A stretch of 64,000 nucleotides of DNA, taken from positions 248,001 through 312,000 of the forward strand of contig NZ_JAIELN010000002.1 in NCBI RefSeq assembly GCF_019753045.1, in the 5' to 3' direction. The notes under the pieces were generated by a model, which had not been told where the DNA came from, did not search any database, and saw only the letters and a list, made by a program, of their open reading frames with translations. Below are positions 29,810 to 39,067 of the stretch, in pieces (the first letter of the stretch is position 1; every line of letters starts with the position of its first letter). Source of the DNA: Hyphomicrobium sp. (GTDB taxonomy: Bacteria > Pseudomonadota > Alphaproteobacteria > Rhizobiales > Hyphomicrobiaceae). Position numbers and translations under genes: made by a program.

Positions 29810-30533
29810 GGACTTCACCTTTCGAAAGTTGCCGCGATAGTTCGACCTCGTAAATGCCGACGAGGTTCGTCAGGCGCTTGCCGTAGCGGCTGATCCGGCC
29901 GCTGATGTTATTGTAGAAGAGCACCGCCGGAATGGCCGCGACGAGACCGAGGGCCGTCGCAAAAAGTGCTTCCGCGATGCCCGGCGCAACGACGGAGAGA
30001 CTTGTGTTGTTCGTCGCGGCGATGCCCTGGAAGCTATTCATGATGCCCCAAACGGTGCCGAAAAGCCCGACGAACGGCGCGACCGAACCGATGCTCGCCA
30101 ACGACTGCAGGCCGGCTCGCAAATTATCGAGCGCGCTGGTAGACGAAAGTTGCGCGACCCGGTGGATACGCTCCAACAAACTTTCCTGCTGACCCGAGCT
30201 GTATCGCAGCTCCGCTGATCGCGTGTTCTCTTCCACCATGGCCTGGTAGACGTATCGCAGCGGATCGTCTGCCTTCACTTTCAAAAACGCTTCCGAAAGC
30301 TCTGACGTCTGAATGCCGTGCCTCAAACTTTTGAGAAGGCGGTTGGCCCTTCTGTCGACCAGAGTGAGCCGCAGGGACTTCGCAACAATGACTCCCCAAC
30401 TCCATGCAGACGCAAGGATCAGCAGCGCCATCACGACTTTTACGATAATGTCCGCTTGATTGAAGAGCTCCACCGGAGTGGCTATGTGAACCGGGACGCC
30501 GGTACCCGGACTCGAAAGGGCAGGATCAGACAT
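29790..30533 (-). CDS. exbB: ExbB/TolQ-type proton channel protein
   Basis: 247 residues from MSDPALS, preceded by GAGAGGAAC. Three membrane segments: IIVKVVMALLILASAWSWGVIVA, then SVAPFVGLFGTVWGIMNSFQGIA and LFATALGLVAAIPAVLFYNN, which are the ExbB family signature. Builds the inner-membrane motor with ExbD. Order on the minus strand is tonB-exbB-exbD with spacing of 33 bp and then overlap, so one operon. The nearest client is the TonB-dependent receptor at 43505-45901, with the monooxygenase/ABC genes between. Confidence 0.93.
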   Translation of the reverse strand: MSDPALSSPGTGVPVHIATPVELFNQADIIVKVVMALLILASAWSWGVIVAKSLRLTLVDRRANRLLKSLRHGIQTSELSEAFLKVKADDPLRYVYQAMVEENTRSAELRYSSGQQESLLERIHRVAQLSSTSALDNLRAGLQSLASIGSVAPFVGLFGTVWGIMNSFQGIAATNNTSLSVVAPGIAEALFATALGLVAAIPAVLFYNNISGRISRYGKRLTNLVGIYEVELSRQLSKGEVHGRRAA

Positions 30534-30566
30534 TGTTCCTCTCAACTAATGTTGGTGTTCAAGAGA

Positions 30567-31379
30567 TCACCGGACGCGGTAGACGATGCCGCCGGCAATC
30601 CGATAGGAGCTTGCTCCGAGATTGGGCGGTGGCGGAAAGGGAGCCGATTGGGCGAGAGCTTGCGCGACGGCATGGTCAACGGCGGCAACGCCCGACGGCG
30701 AAATTGACTTCGAAATGAGTTGGCCTGACGCGCCGATGACGATGACATACCCGACCCGCACCGATTTTTGCGTCAGAGCACCACGTGGAAAGGTGTTGGA
30801 CGCGATCCGATTGATGCGCTGAAAGACCTTGTTGGCATAATCGCTCGGAACGGCTCCCGCGGTGCGCGTCGCGCTGGGCTTTCCTTTCGGCTTTTCAGCT
30901 GACCGTTTTGGCGCGGGCTTCTCTTTCACCGGTTCTGGCTTCGGTTCAGGAGGCTTCTCTAGCGCAGGCGGCGGCGGTGGTGGGGGCGGCTGCACCGGCA
31001 AAGCTTCCGCTGCTTCTTCAGGAACTGGCGGCGGCGGTTCGGGTGCAGGCTCAGGAGGCTTCTCGGCTACCGGCGGCGGCGGTTCAGGGTGTTGCTCCGG
31101 AACGGGCGGCGGCTCCGGCGGGGTCTCAGGTTGCGGTGCTTGCTCTTCGCTCTGCTCGAACGCCATCTCGACCGGCGCCTCGAGGGTCATCGGCGCGGGG
31201 CTGAAATCGACGGTCAGGAGTACGGCCAGCACGACAAAGTATGCCCCCATACCTGCCGAAATAAACAAATAGGGCGGCTTGCTCGAAGACATTCGAACAA
31301 GCGTGTCGGCGAAGAATGTTGTGTCATGCTCCTGCGGTGGCGGCGCAGGAATAGAATAGGCTTGCGAAGCTCTAGGCAT
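30567..31379 (-). CDS. tonB: TonB energy-transducing protein
   Basis: 270 residues. One transmembrane anchor (about residues 37-59, LFISAGMGAYFVVLAVLLTV), a long periplasmic linker of PE/PP/PK repeats (about 70-165, including runs of up to eight prolines), and a C-terminal TonB-like domain YANKVFQRINRIASNTFPRGALTQKSVRVGYVIVI ... AAVDHAVAQALAQSAPFPPPP. Spans the periplasm and transmits ExbBD energy to an outer-membrane receptor. Start codon choice is uncertain; MSSSKPPY at residue 30 is an alternative. First gene of tonB-exbB-exbD. Confidence 0.9.
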   Translation of the reverse strand: MPRASQAYSIPAPPPQEHDTTFFADTLVRMSSSKPPYLFISAGMGAYFVVLAVLLTVDFSPAPMTLEAPVEMAFEQSEEQAPQPETPPEPPPVPEQHPEPPPPVAEKPPEPAPEPPPPVPEEAAEALPVQPPPPPPPPALEKPPEPKPEPVKEKPAPKRSAEKPKGKPSATRTAGAVPSDYANKVFQRINRIASNTFPRGALTQKSVRVGYVIVIGASGQLISKSISPSGVAAVDHAVAQALAQSAPFPPPPNLGASSYRIAGGIVYRVR

Positions 31380-31551
31380 TGATCTGCCCCCAACCAGTGG
31401 CTTGGGTAGACGTCAATCTTGCCATCAGCGTTCTATGACGACTGTTGGTCATCGAAATTTCACGCCCTATCCATCTCAACATGTCTCCTCGGCTCTCATC
31501 GCTATTGGAATGTTCCATGCGCTTTCGCGCATAAGTTGGCTTCTTCCAATT

Positions 31552-32268
31552 TCAGACTGGCTCAGAATAAGCTCCCTGGCTTGCCTTCTTCCCCGACAAG
31601 CGCAGCGCGTCGAGGATCGCCGGCGTCTCGGTTCTGATGATCCAGTCTGGCGAGATATCGGCGAAACGGACGACGCGGTGCTGATCGATGATGATGACGG
31701 CCGGTTTGGGCAACTCCCAGGATGATGTTCCGTTCAGCGCCTGACTCGTGCCGCCGTTCGCCTCAGACGACTTACGGGATGCATCATTGAAGACATAGGT
31801 GATACCCAGAGCGCGCGAGAGACCAAGGTTCTCGTCGGAGGCGATCGGGAAAGGAAGCTGATGCCGCTTTACGATCTCGTGCAGCAGCGTAATCGGCTGC
31901 GGGGAAATGCCGATGAGCGGGACTCGCGCTGCCGAGAGGGCGGGCCACAGCGTGTCACGATAATAAGGAAGTGCGATGTTGCAGGCTGGGCATCCCGCGA
32001 AGCGGAAGAAAATCAAGACGGCCGGGCCGGCGGTCGCGACAGCATCGAGAGAGATCGGTTTTCCGTCCGTGCGGACCAGTGTCACGTCGGGGAGGGTGTC
32101 GCCTAAGCCGACGAACGGGTGCTTGCTATGCTCGCGCACAAGCTCTGCGCGCTGATTATCGTAGACGGCCAAAGCGTCTGGCGTCCATGTCCGCCGGCGC
32201 TCAGAGTCGAGTTCTTGGAAACGCGAGTTCAGAGAAAAGGCAATATTTCGATGCTGATCAGATGACAT
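31552..32268 (-). CDS. Peroxiredoxin-like (AhpC/TSA, thioredoxin-fold) protein
   Basis: 238 residues from MSSDQHRN. Thioredoxin-fold domain from about residue 55: LGDTLPDVTLVRTDGKPISLDAVATAGPAVLIFFRFAGCPACNIALPYY, with a CPAC motif at the helix start, then PLIGISPQ and PAVIIIDQHRVVRFADISPDW. The family reduces peroxides or acts as thiol oxidoreductase. In a sulfur-compound cluster it may protect against peroxide from flavin monooxygenases, or reduce disulfides. Same strand as its neighbours, 139 bp before the LysR stop and 172 bp after the tonB start, so possibly its own unit. Confidence 0.8.
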   Translation of the reverse strand: MSSDQHRNIAFSLNSRFQELDSERRRTWTPDALAVYDNQRAELVREHSKHPFVGLGDTLPDVTLVRTDGKPISLDAVATAGPAVLIFFRFAGCPACNIALPYYRDTLWPALSAARVPLIGISPQPITLLHEIVKRHQLPFPIASDENLGLSRALGITYVFNDASRKSSEANGGTSQALNGTSSWELPKPAVIIIDQHRVVRFADISPDWIIRTETPAILDALRLSGKKASQGAYSEPV

Positions 32269-32407
32269 ACCGTCCGTCCTGCAAGTCAATATCGGTTACT
32301 GGGAACTTTCCGCGTAACCCGCTTATTCGACGTCGGAGAGCAGTATGCCTTCAGTCGTGACAGAGAGACCAAGGAATTAGTCTCAATGGAAATCTTGTGA
32401 AAACTCA

Positions 32408-33316
32408 TCAATCGGCGGCGGCCTGCTCGAGCAACTCGGCCAGATCATGTGCGGTATCGGAAAGTCCGTTGCGACGCACGAGCACTGTTTCGACTTCCGG
32501 CAGTGGCGGTAGCACGCCTGCCGGTAGCAGAGGCAAGCCTTCAGAGGTCGCGAACCGCCGCGTCCGGCAGCTCACGCCGAGGCCGCCGCGCACTCCTGCG
32601 CCCAGAGCGGGCAGATTGGGCGTTTCCAAAACAATTCGATAGGCGCGCTTGCTTTCGCCAAGCGTATGCAATGCCGTGTCGCGAAAACGGCACGGAGATT
32701 CCAGGAGTACGAGCGGAAGCTCTTCCAAATCGGCGCTATCGGGTTGGCCGAGCCAGACCATCCGGTCATGGCCGACCGTTTTCAGGCTCGATCCGACACG
32801 ATCGCCATGCTGGCCGAGGCAGAGGACGAGGTCGAGACGGGACCGATCGAACATGTCGAGCAACTCGACCGATCCACCGACACGGATGATGATGCGCGCG
32901 CGCGGATGCCCGAAATGGAAGCGGCTCAGGACATCCGTAAGGATCGTGTCGGCAAAGTCCTGCACCAAGCCGAGTGTGATCGGCTCCGGATCGAAATCCT
33001 GACCAAGTGCCGATACGATTCGGTCGTTCAGCGCCAGGAGCTGGCGCGCATGTCCGACTAACTCCTCGCCTGCGGGAGTGAGCGAAAGCTTGCGCCCGTC
33101 ACGTCGGAACAGCTTTTGTTGCAGCACATCCTCCAGCCGTTTCATCTGAAGGCTGAGTGCTGACTGCGTCAGCAGAATGGTTTCGGTAGCCTGAGCCAGG
33201 GAGCCCGCTTCGACGATTGCAATGAAGGAGCGGAGCAAATCGATCGGCATGTTCGTCGCCATCAGGCGAGGCGGCCGTGTTAAGGCAGGTCGTTGAAGTG
33301 TGGAGACTACGGCCAT
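32408..33316 (-). CDS. LysR-family transcriptional regulator
   Basis: 302 residues. N-terminal winged HTH PIDLLRSFIAIVEAGSLAQATETILLTQSALSLQMKRLEDVLQQKLFRRDGRKLSLTPAGEELV. The C-terminal effector-binding domain has LGLVQDF near residue 115 and LPALGAGVRGGLGVSCRTR. The likely start is MPIDLLRSF (33250) or MATNMPID; the longer frame adds ~20 residues without a clear site. Sits downstream of the monooxygenase/ABC operon on the same strand. Candidate regulator of the sulfur cluster, in the manner of CysB/Cbl in other bacteria, though it is not a close CysB by sight. Confidence 0.88.
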   Translation of the reverse strand: MAVVSTLQRPALTRPPRLMATNMPIDLLRSFIAIVEAGSLAQATETILLTQSALSLQMKRLEDVLQQKLFRRDGRKLSLTPAGEELVGHARQLLALNDRIVSALGQDFDPEPITLGLVQDFADTILTDVLSRFHFGHPRARIIIRVGGSVELLDMFDRSRLDLVLCLGQHGDRVGSSLKTVGHDRMVWLGQPDSADLEELPLVLLESPCRFRDTALHTLGESKRAYRIVLETPNLPALGAGVRGGLGVSCRTRRFATSEGLPLLPAGVLPPLPEVETVLVRRNGLSDTAHDLAELLEQAAAD

Positions 33317-33733
33317 CTCAAATCCTCAAAGGTTCAAGTGCGGCGAGCGAATGCGCAATGACTTCCTCGCATGTGATCAAGGTCGTCGGGCTGACGACGT
33401 GCAGCCTCGACATGGCGGCGAGGAACGCGTTGCCATTTCCAGTAATGGGCTAGGTGAGGCGGATGACACCGGAAGCCCAGATTCGCAGCTGTGCGAAGCG
33501 CCTTTTCTTTGGGCGCGAACTCTCTGACGCAACTCACTATTTACCCGTTTTCGCAAGTGCAGCTAAGAGCACGGCCAGCGCGGGGTCAAATATGTATTTC
33601 TTCGTTCGATATGAGATTTGCTGGGTCTACCCCAACGACCAATCGGTGTGCCCGGCGTGCCGATTGCCTGCCAGCACTCCTCGCACGCAAGGACCTCGCA
33701 CACTGTTTGATGCGCGCCACGATCCGTAGAGGG
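33317..33733. other. Intergenic region, no gene seen
   Basis: About 415 bp between the molybdoenzyme gene and the LysR gene, both leftward. No recognisable coding sequence or clear terminator. It probably contains the LysR promoter. Confidence 0.4.
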
Positions 33734-36037
33734 TCACACTTCTTTGACAATGATTTCCGGTAACGTGAAAGCAGACACAGGCGGAACAGACCCTGTAAAT
33801 CGTCGGACTTCAATCAGGCAGGTCAGTGCACTGCAACCTTGCGACAAGGAGGAAGTGCCGCGATCCAGCGTCAATGTGTTGGGATTGCCGTGCTTCTCGA
33901 CATCATCGCCGGGATCGAACCAGGCACCTGTCGAAAGCCGCACCACTCTAGGCATAATAGCTTCGCTCAGAATCGCGCCGGCCAGACAGCGTCCACGATC
34001 GTTGAATAGTTCAACCACGTCGCCCTGCGCGATCCCGCGCTGGGCGGCATCCTTTGGATTGAGGTAGACGGGTTCGCGTCCCGAAATCTTGCCGGCGCGG
34101 CTAGAGGGACTTTGATCGAGCTGACTGTGCAGCCGGCGAACCGGCTGATCGGAGAGGAGATGCAGGGGATATCGCTTCGACTCGGCGTGCCCCAGCCATT
34201 CGAATGGTTCTCGCCAAACTGGGTGACCCGGACAATCGTCAAGCTCGAACGATGCGATGCGCTCGGAGAATATTTCGATCTTGCCCGAGGGCGTGGGCAG
34301 CGGACAGGATACGGGATCATGGCGAAAATCGGCGTGCATGACATGGGGCCTGTCATGCCGCGAGTAATCAATGAATCCGGTTTCCCAGAATTCCTCGAAA
34401 TCGGGGAGTTTGATGCCGGCTTCGGCAACTTGCATGCGGTTTTTCTCGTAAAGGCGCCGGAGCCAGCCGAAGACATCAAGCCCCTCTGTATAATCCGGTT
34501 CCACGCCGAGTCGACGGGCAAGCCCGGAGAATATCGCGAAGTCATCTCGCGCGTTGCCATATGGCGCAACCGCGCGCCGCATCGCGATCAGATATCCCTC
34601 GCGCGTGGAAAAGGCGAGGTCCTCGCGCTCGAGGCTGATCGTTGCCGGCAATACTATGTCCGCGTGACGTGCGACGGGGTTCCAATATTGCTCGTGAACG
34701 ATAATCGTTTCCGGCTTTTCCCAGGCCAGTCGTAGACGGTTCAGATCCTGATGGTGATGGAAGGGATTGCCGCCCGCCCAATGCACCAGCCGAATATCAG
34801 GATAACGGTGAAGGCCACCGTTGTAACGAAACGTCTCGCCCGGACGAAGCAGCATATCGGAAAAACGCGCAACCGGAATAAAGGCCGCAACCGCATTCCT
34901 GCCCTGGGGCAGGGTCGGGCCGGGGACGCGCGGATGGCTGCTTCCCATCGTATTCATCGCGCCGTAGCCAAGCCCATAGCCGCCACCCGGCAGCCCAATC
35001 TGTCCCAGCATTGCCGCCAACGTCACGAGCATCCAGAAAGGTTGCTCGCCATGCGCTGCGCGTTGAAGCGCCCAGGCAATATTGAGCATCGTGCGCTTGC
35101 CAAGCATCTCGCGGGCGAGTCGTTCTATTCGTGCCGCGGATACGCCGGTGATACCCGCAGCCCAGGCCGGGGTTTTGGCTATTCCGTCGGCCTCGCCCGT
35201 CAAATAGGGCAGGAAGCGGTCAAAGCCGACCGTGTGAGTCGCAAGGAAGCTACGATCAAAACGTGAGTCGTTCAGCACAACATGCGCTAAAGCGAGCAGC
35301 ATCGCCGTATCAGTATTGGGCTGAATTGGAATCCATTCGTCGGAAGCGCCGTCTTCGAGGCTGTCGTTGACAGGACTGATGTTGACGATCCGAGCGCCGG
35401 CTTCCCGCATCCGTCGCAGGCCGTCACGCGCCCGATGCCGTCCGGCGCCACCTGGCGAGACGCGCGTGTTCTTGAGAGGCATCCCGCCAAAACTCACGAA
35501 TAATTCGCAATGCGCCGCCAACACGTCCCAAGACGTATGAGACACATTGGATTCGTCCATTCCGGCTGCAATGTGGGGCATGAGCACGCGCGCCGCGCCA
35601 AGACTGTAGGAGTCGACGCTGTGCACGTAGCCGCCGACATTATTATAAAACCGATGCAAGTGACTCTGCGCGTGATGAAAGCGGCCGGCGCTCGACCATC
35701 CGTATGATCCGCCAAAGATCGCCTCATTGCCGTGGGCCGCGCGGATTCTTGCAATCTCGCCGGCCGCGAGATCGAGCGCGGTCTCCCAATCGACCTCTAC
35801 AAAGCGCTCTCTTCCTCGTTTCGATGGGTTTGTCCCTGCTCCCGCTTCGAGCCAGCTTTCGCGGATCGCCGGTTGCGCAATCCGCAAGGCGGTGACGGAG
35901 GGGTCGAGTTGGTCTAGCCCAATCGGATTGGGATCGGGGTCGAGCGAGAACGATCGAAGCTTCGGCCGGCCTTCGGCCGGGTCCGGGTCGATTTCATAAA
36001 TGCCCCAATGTGCTGCTGAATATCTATGCTCAGTCAT
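33734..36037 (-). CDS. Molybdopterin oxidoreductase, biotin/DMSO sulfoxide reductase (BisC-like) type
   Basis: 767 residues from MTEHRYS. DMSO-reductase family lacking the N-terminal Fe-S cysteine motif, as in BisC/TorA/DorA. GGSYGWSSAGRFHH (about 109-122) contains the serine that ligates molybdenum in this branch. Further family segments are GGMPLKNTRVSPGGAG, MLGQIGLPGGGYGLGYG, ILPATISLEREDLAFSTREG and a C-terminal molydopterin-binding barrel. No Tat or Sec signal is visible, so it is cytoplasmic like BisC. Probably reduces a sulfoxide (or N-oxide). Last gene of the receptor-ABC-RraA-monooxygenase operon, 18 bp after its neighbour. Confidence 0.85.
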   Translation of the reverse strand: MTEHRYSAAHWGIYEIDPDPAEGRPKLRSFSLDPDPNPIGLDQLDPSVTALRIAQPAIRESWLEAGAGTNPSKRGRERFVEVDWETALDLAAGEIARIRAAHGNEAIFGGSYGWSSAGRFHHAQSHLHRFYNNVGGYVHSVDSYSLGAARVLMPHIAAGMDESNVSHTSWDVLAAHCELFVSFGGMPLKNTRVSPGGAGRHRARDGLRRMREAGARIVNISPVNDSLEDGASDEWIPIQPNTDTAMLLALAHVVLNDSRFDRSFLATHTVGFDRFLPYLTGEADGIAKTPAWAAGITGVSAARIERLAREMLGKRTMLNIAWALQRAAHGEQPFWMLVTLAAMLGQIGLPGGGYGLGYGAMNTMGSSHPRVPGPTLPQGRNAVAAFIPVARFSDMLLRPGETFRYNGGLHRYPDIRLVHWAGGNPFHHHQDLNRLRLAWEKPETIIVHEQYWNPVARHADIVLPATISLEREDLAFSTREGYLIAMRRAVAPYGNARDDFAIFSGLARRLGVEPDYTEGLDVFGWLRRLYEKNRMQVAEAGIKLPDFEEFWETGFIDYSRHDRPHVMHADFRHDPVSCPLPTPSGKIEIFSERIASFELDDCPGHPVWREPFEWLGHAESKRYPLHLLSDQPVRRLHSQLDQSPSSRAGKISGREPVYLNPKDAAQRGIAQGDVVELFNDRGRCLAGAILSEAIMPRVVRLSTGAWFDPGDDVEKHGNPNTLTLDRGTSSLSQGCSALTCLIEVRRFTGSVPPVSAFTLPEIIVKEV

Positions 36038-36055
36038 GGGTTCGACGCACAAAGC

Positions 36056-37336
36056 TCACAGCGCGAGCCTATCCCGCAAATGGACTGGAGCAGCGTCCGC
36101 TTCGGGAAGAAGTCCACGCTTTCGCAGCAATGGCGTCAGAAATTCGAGAAAATCGTCGTAAATCCCCGGCGAACTCGACGAGCTAATGTTGAACCCGTCA
36201 AGTCCCGTCTGCTCGGATATTTCAACCAGCCTGTCCACGACCTCTTCCGGCGTACCGACGACCGTGAATGGAGACTGCTGATTGCGAACGTGATCGATAT
36301 AATCCTGAATGGTGACGTCGTAGCGACCGTTTACTGAGCGCAAGGGCCTCGTCGTTCCATAGGTTTTCAACTCCGAGAGAAGGGTGTCACGCGTATATTG
36401 CCGGATGTCGATGCCGTTCCACGCGAGCACGCTCTCATCCGTTTGAAATTGTGCCTGGCGATCTATTTTCCGTTGCGCCTCCTCGCGTGTCCTCGCGACA
36501 CCGATGGTGACACCCGTAAATATGCGCGGACGACTCCGGCCGGCCGCTGCGGCCAAAAGCTCGAGCTTTTTGATATTGGCGGCCAGCCCTTCCAAGTTTC
36601 CAGCATTCGTATAGAGCGCCTCCGAGTGACGAATGGCGAAATCAAAGCCCGCTTCGGACGCCGTCGCTTGGAAGTAGACGGGTTTGCCTTGCGGCGACGG
36701 TTCGCTCAGGTGAGGTCCCCGGACGTTGAAATACTGACCGCGGTGATTGATCGGATGCACCTTGGCCGGATCGACATAAATTCCCGCATCTTTATCGCGC
36801 ACGAGAGCCCCTGGCTCCCACGACTCCAGCCAAAGCTTTTCCAGCACCTCAATATATTCGTTGGCCCGCTTATAACGTTCGCCATGCGAAATCTGTTCGT
36901 TGAGCCCGAAATTCGCGGCGGCACTGTCAAGATAGGACGTAACGATATTCCAGCCGATCCGGCCTCCGGTGAAATGATCGAGCGTGCTGAAGCGCCGCGC
37001 CAATAGAAAAGCCGGCTCATAAGTGCTCGACGCGGTGACGACAAAACCGAGCTTTTCAGTTACCGAAGCCAAAGCCGAGACGAGAACGAATGGATCGCCC
37101 AAAGGAAAGACATGCGCATCCCGCACTGACAATTCGGGTCCAGTTTCCCGCGTCTCGAATACGCCGAGTATGTCGGCGAAAAAAATTGCATCGAACCCCG
37201 CAGCCTCCAGCAGTTGGGCCTGCTTCTGCCAATAACGTAGATTCGTCGGATCGCGGACGTTGTCGGGATCGCGCCATGCCCCGCGATCTCCGGGACTCAG
37301 CATTTGAAAAGCCGTAAAATGCAGCGCTTTGCTCAT
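36056..37336 (-). CDS. LLM flavin-dependent monooxygenase, NtaA/SnaA/DszA family
   Basis: 426 residues. Diagnostic segments of the nitrilotriacetate/pristinamycin/dibenzothiophene-sulfone monooxygenase branch: GAWRDPDNVRD, AQLLEAAGFDAIFFAD, FVLVSALASVTEKLGFVVTASSTYEPAFLLARRFSTLDHFTGGRIGWNIVTSY and HPINHRGQYFNVRGP. Uses FMNH2 from a separate reductase (candidate at 56823) to oxygenate a substrate, often cleaving C-S or C-N bonds. Lies 25 bp downstream of the RraA-like gene and 18 bp upstream of the molybdoenzyme, so co-transcribed. Substrate unknown; sulfur context suggests a sulfone or sulfonate. Confidence 0.88.
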   Translation of the reverse strand: MSKALHFTAFQMLSPGDRGAWRDPDNVRDPTNLRYWQKQAQLLEAAGFDAIFFADILGVFETRETGPELSVRDAHVFPLGDPFVLVSALASVTEKLGFVVTASSTYEPAFLLARRFSTLDHFTGGRIGWNIVTSYLDSAAANFGLNEQISHGERYKRANEYIEVLEKLWLESWEPGALVRDKDAGIYVDPAKVHPINHRGQYFNVRGPHLSEPSPQGKPVYFQATASEAGFDFAIRHSEALYTNAGNLEGLAANIKKLELLAAAAGRSRPRIFTGVTIGVARTREEAQRKIDRQAQFQTDESVLAWNGIDIRQYTRDTLLSELKTYGTTRPLRSVNGRYDVTIQDYIDHVRNQQSPFTVVGTPEEVVDRLVEISEQTGLDGFNISSSSSPGIYDDFLEFLTPLLRKRGLLPEADAAPVHLRDRLAL

Positions 37337-37361
37337 TTCGTTGATCCTTTGTGGACACCAG

Positions 37362-38009
37362 TCAGGCGCGCGGACCGAATATGTCGAGCAGAGTTTCGCC
37401 GCGCGTTAGTCGCGCGATCGTTGTCTTCTCGTTTTTTTGCCGCCGAAGCGACTCGTCCACGATTGCTTCCAATCGATTGGGTGAGCACACGAAGATTCCG
37501 CTATCGTCAGCAAGCACGGCGTCACCGGGAGAGATGATCACACCACCCACGGAAACCGGCACGTTGATTGCGCCCTCGACCGGCAAATTGCCCTTGACCG
37601 TTATGGGCGAGGCGCCGCTGCACCAGCACGGTATCCCGTGATCCCGTTGCTCCTGCAGGTCGGTTGTTGGACCGTCAACCACGATCCCGACGACGCCCGC
37701 GAGCTTGGCAGCGAAACTCGTGACATAACCCCAGTTGGCATGTTTTGATTCACCGCAGCGATCAACGACGATGAAATCGCCAGGACGGGCATTGGAGATC
37801 AAATAGGAAGACAGGCTGCCGACGATGCTCGGAGCACGCAACGTAATCGCCGTACCCGCGACACGCACGCCCGGCAGCACCGGGCGCAGATGGTTATGGA
37901 GGAAACCCTCATATTCGAAATGCCCGATGGTTCCGGTCTCGCATTGCGCAAACCGCTTGACGAGATCCGCGGATATTTGCGGCGGAAACGGATTTACGAA
38001 CGCAGGCAT
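37362..38009 (-). CDS. RraA-like protein (HMG/CHA-aldolase fold) with altered catalytic motif
   Basis: 215 residues from MPAFVNPFPP; AGGGAGCTTGAA directly before this ATG decides the start over the upstream MSTLRELE. RraA-fold: GTAITLRAP, GDFIVVDRCGESKHANWGYVTSFAAKLAGVVGIVVDGPTTDLQE, and VSVGGVIISPGDAVLADDSGIFV. In 4-hydroxy-4-methyl-2-oxoglutarate aldolases the motif is R-D-x2-E/D; here it reads TTDLQE, with threonine in place of the arginine. Aldolase activity is therefore doubtful, and a related lyase or regulatory role is possible. Between the ABC permease and the monooxygenase in one operon. Confidence 0.82.
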   Translation of the reverse strand: MPAFVNPFPPQISADLVKRFAQCETGTIGHFEYEGFLHNHLRPVLPGVRVAGTAITLRAPSIVGSLSSYLISNARPGDFIVVDRCGESKHANWGYVTSFAAKLAGVVGIVVDGPTTDLQEQRDHGIPCWCSGASPITVKGNLPVEGAINVPVSVGGVIISPGDAVLADDSGIFVCSPNRLEAIVDESLRRQKNEKTTIARLTRGETLLDIFGPRA

Positions 38010-38065
38010 TTCAAGCTCCCTAAGGGTGGACATTCTGGTCGTGCGGTCAAGGACGTTTCGATTTC

Positions 38066-39067
38066 TCAATGTTCGATACGCGGATCGATCCAGACCTGAA
38101 TCAAATCCACGATGATGTTGGCAGCGATTACAAAAAAAGCTGAAAGGACGAGAATCGCCGTCAATACGGTGAAGTCCCGCTTCAGGACAGCTTCGAACGC
38201 CAAACGGCCCATGCCTGGCCAATTGAAAACCGTTTCGATGGTGACGGCGCCGCCGAGCATTGCACCGATACGATTTCCGGCTACCGCCGTAAGCGGCAAC
38301 AAGGCGTTTCTGAGCATGTGCTTCCAGACGATCGTATGACGGTCTAGGCCCTTGGCGATCGCGGTCCGGATATAATCCTGGTTCTGTACTTCGAGCATGG
38401 ATGCCCGAACCAAGCGTGCATCGACTGCGATGTAAAAGAGAGCCAGCGTCACTGCCGGCAAGACAAGATGGCGAAGCCTGTCTCCGATCCGGGCCGCGCC
38501 GGAGAGATCAAGTCCCAAGGACTGAGAACCACCAAGCGGAAGCCAATTCAACCAGACGGCAAAAACTTCGATCAAAAGCAGTCCCGTCCAGAACGCGGGA
38601 ACCGAATAGAGCAAAAGCAGGACAGCGGAGGTCAGTTGATCAAGTGCGCCACCTTTTGCATAGCCTGAAATCACTCCGGCCAGGATGCCAAGGATAATCG
38701 CGACGACAAAGGCCGTTCCCGCCAGCAAGCACGTCGACGGAAGACGTTCCCCGATCAGGCTGGCGACAGGCATGTTATAGATATGCGAATAGCCAAAATC
38801 GAGCCGCGCGAGATTGACGATATAATCGAGAAGCTGTTCGCCGATGCTTCGATCGAGGCCAAGATCGTGACGCCATTTTGCGATATCGCTTTCATTCGAA
38901 AGCGCCACCTGCGAAGCCATGACATCGACCGCATCGCCTGGGATCAATCTCAGCAGCAGGAAACTCACGACGATCGCTGCGAGCAGTGTCGGCAGCGCGC
39001 GAAATGGAATGGATAGAAGTACGCGGCCGGACATGACAAGACCGCGTCGAAGACTAGAGAATTTCAT
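38066..39067 (-). CDS. ABC transporter permease, DppB/OppB type
   Basis: 333 residues, six hydrophobic segments. DppB-like features: LPTLLAAIVVSFLLLRLIPGDAVDVM, a periplasmic loop RHDLGLDRSIGEQLLDYI, and the EAA loop MLRNALLPLTAVAGNRIGAMLGGAVTIETVFNWPGMGRLAFEAVLKRD. Inner-membrane channel subunit for a peptide/nickel/opine-type importer. The start overlaps the substrate-binding protein stop by four bases. Encoded after the other subunits, unlike the usual A-B-C-D-F order. Confidence 0.92.
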   Translation of the reverse strand: MKFSSLRRGLVMSGRVLLSIPFRALPTLLAAIVVSFLLLRLIPGDAVDVMASQVALSNESDIAKWRHDLGLDRSIGEQLLDYIVNLARLDFGYSHIYNMPVASLIGERLPSTCLLAGTAFVVAIILGILAGVISGYAKGGALDQLTSAVLLLLYSVPAFWTGLLLIEVFAVWLNWLPLGGSQSLGLDLSGAARIGDRLRHLVLPAVTLALFYIAVDARLVRASMLEVQNQDYIRTAIAKGLDRHTIVWKHMLRNALLPLTAVAGNRIGAMLGGAVTIETVFNWPGMGRLAFEAVLKRDFTVLTAILVLSAFFVIAANIIVDLIQVWIDPRIEH

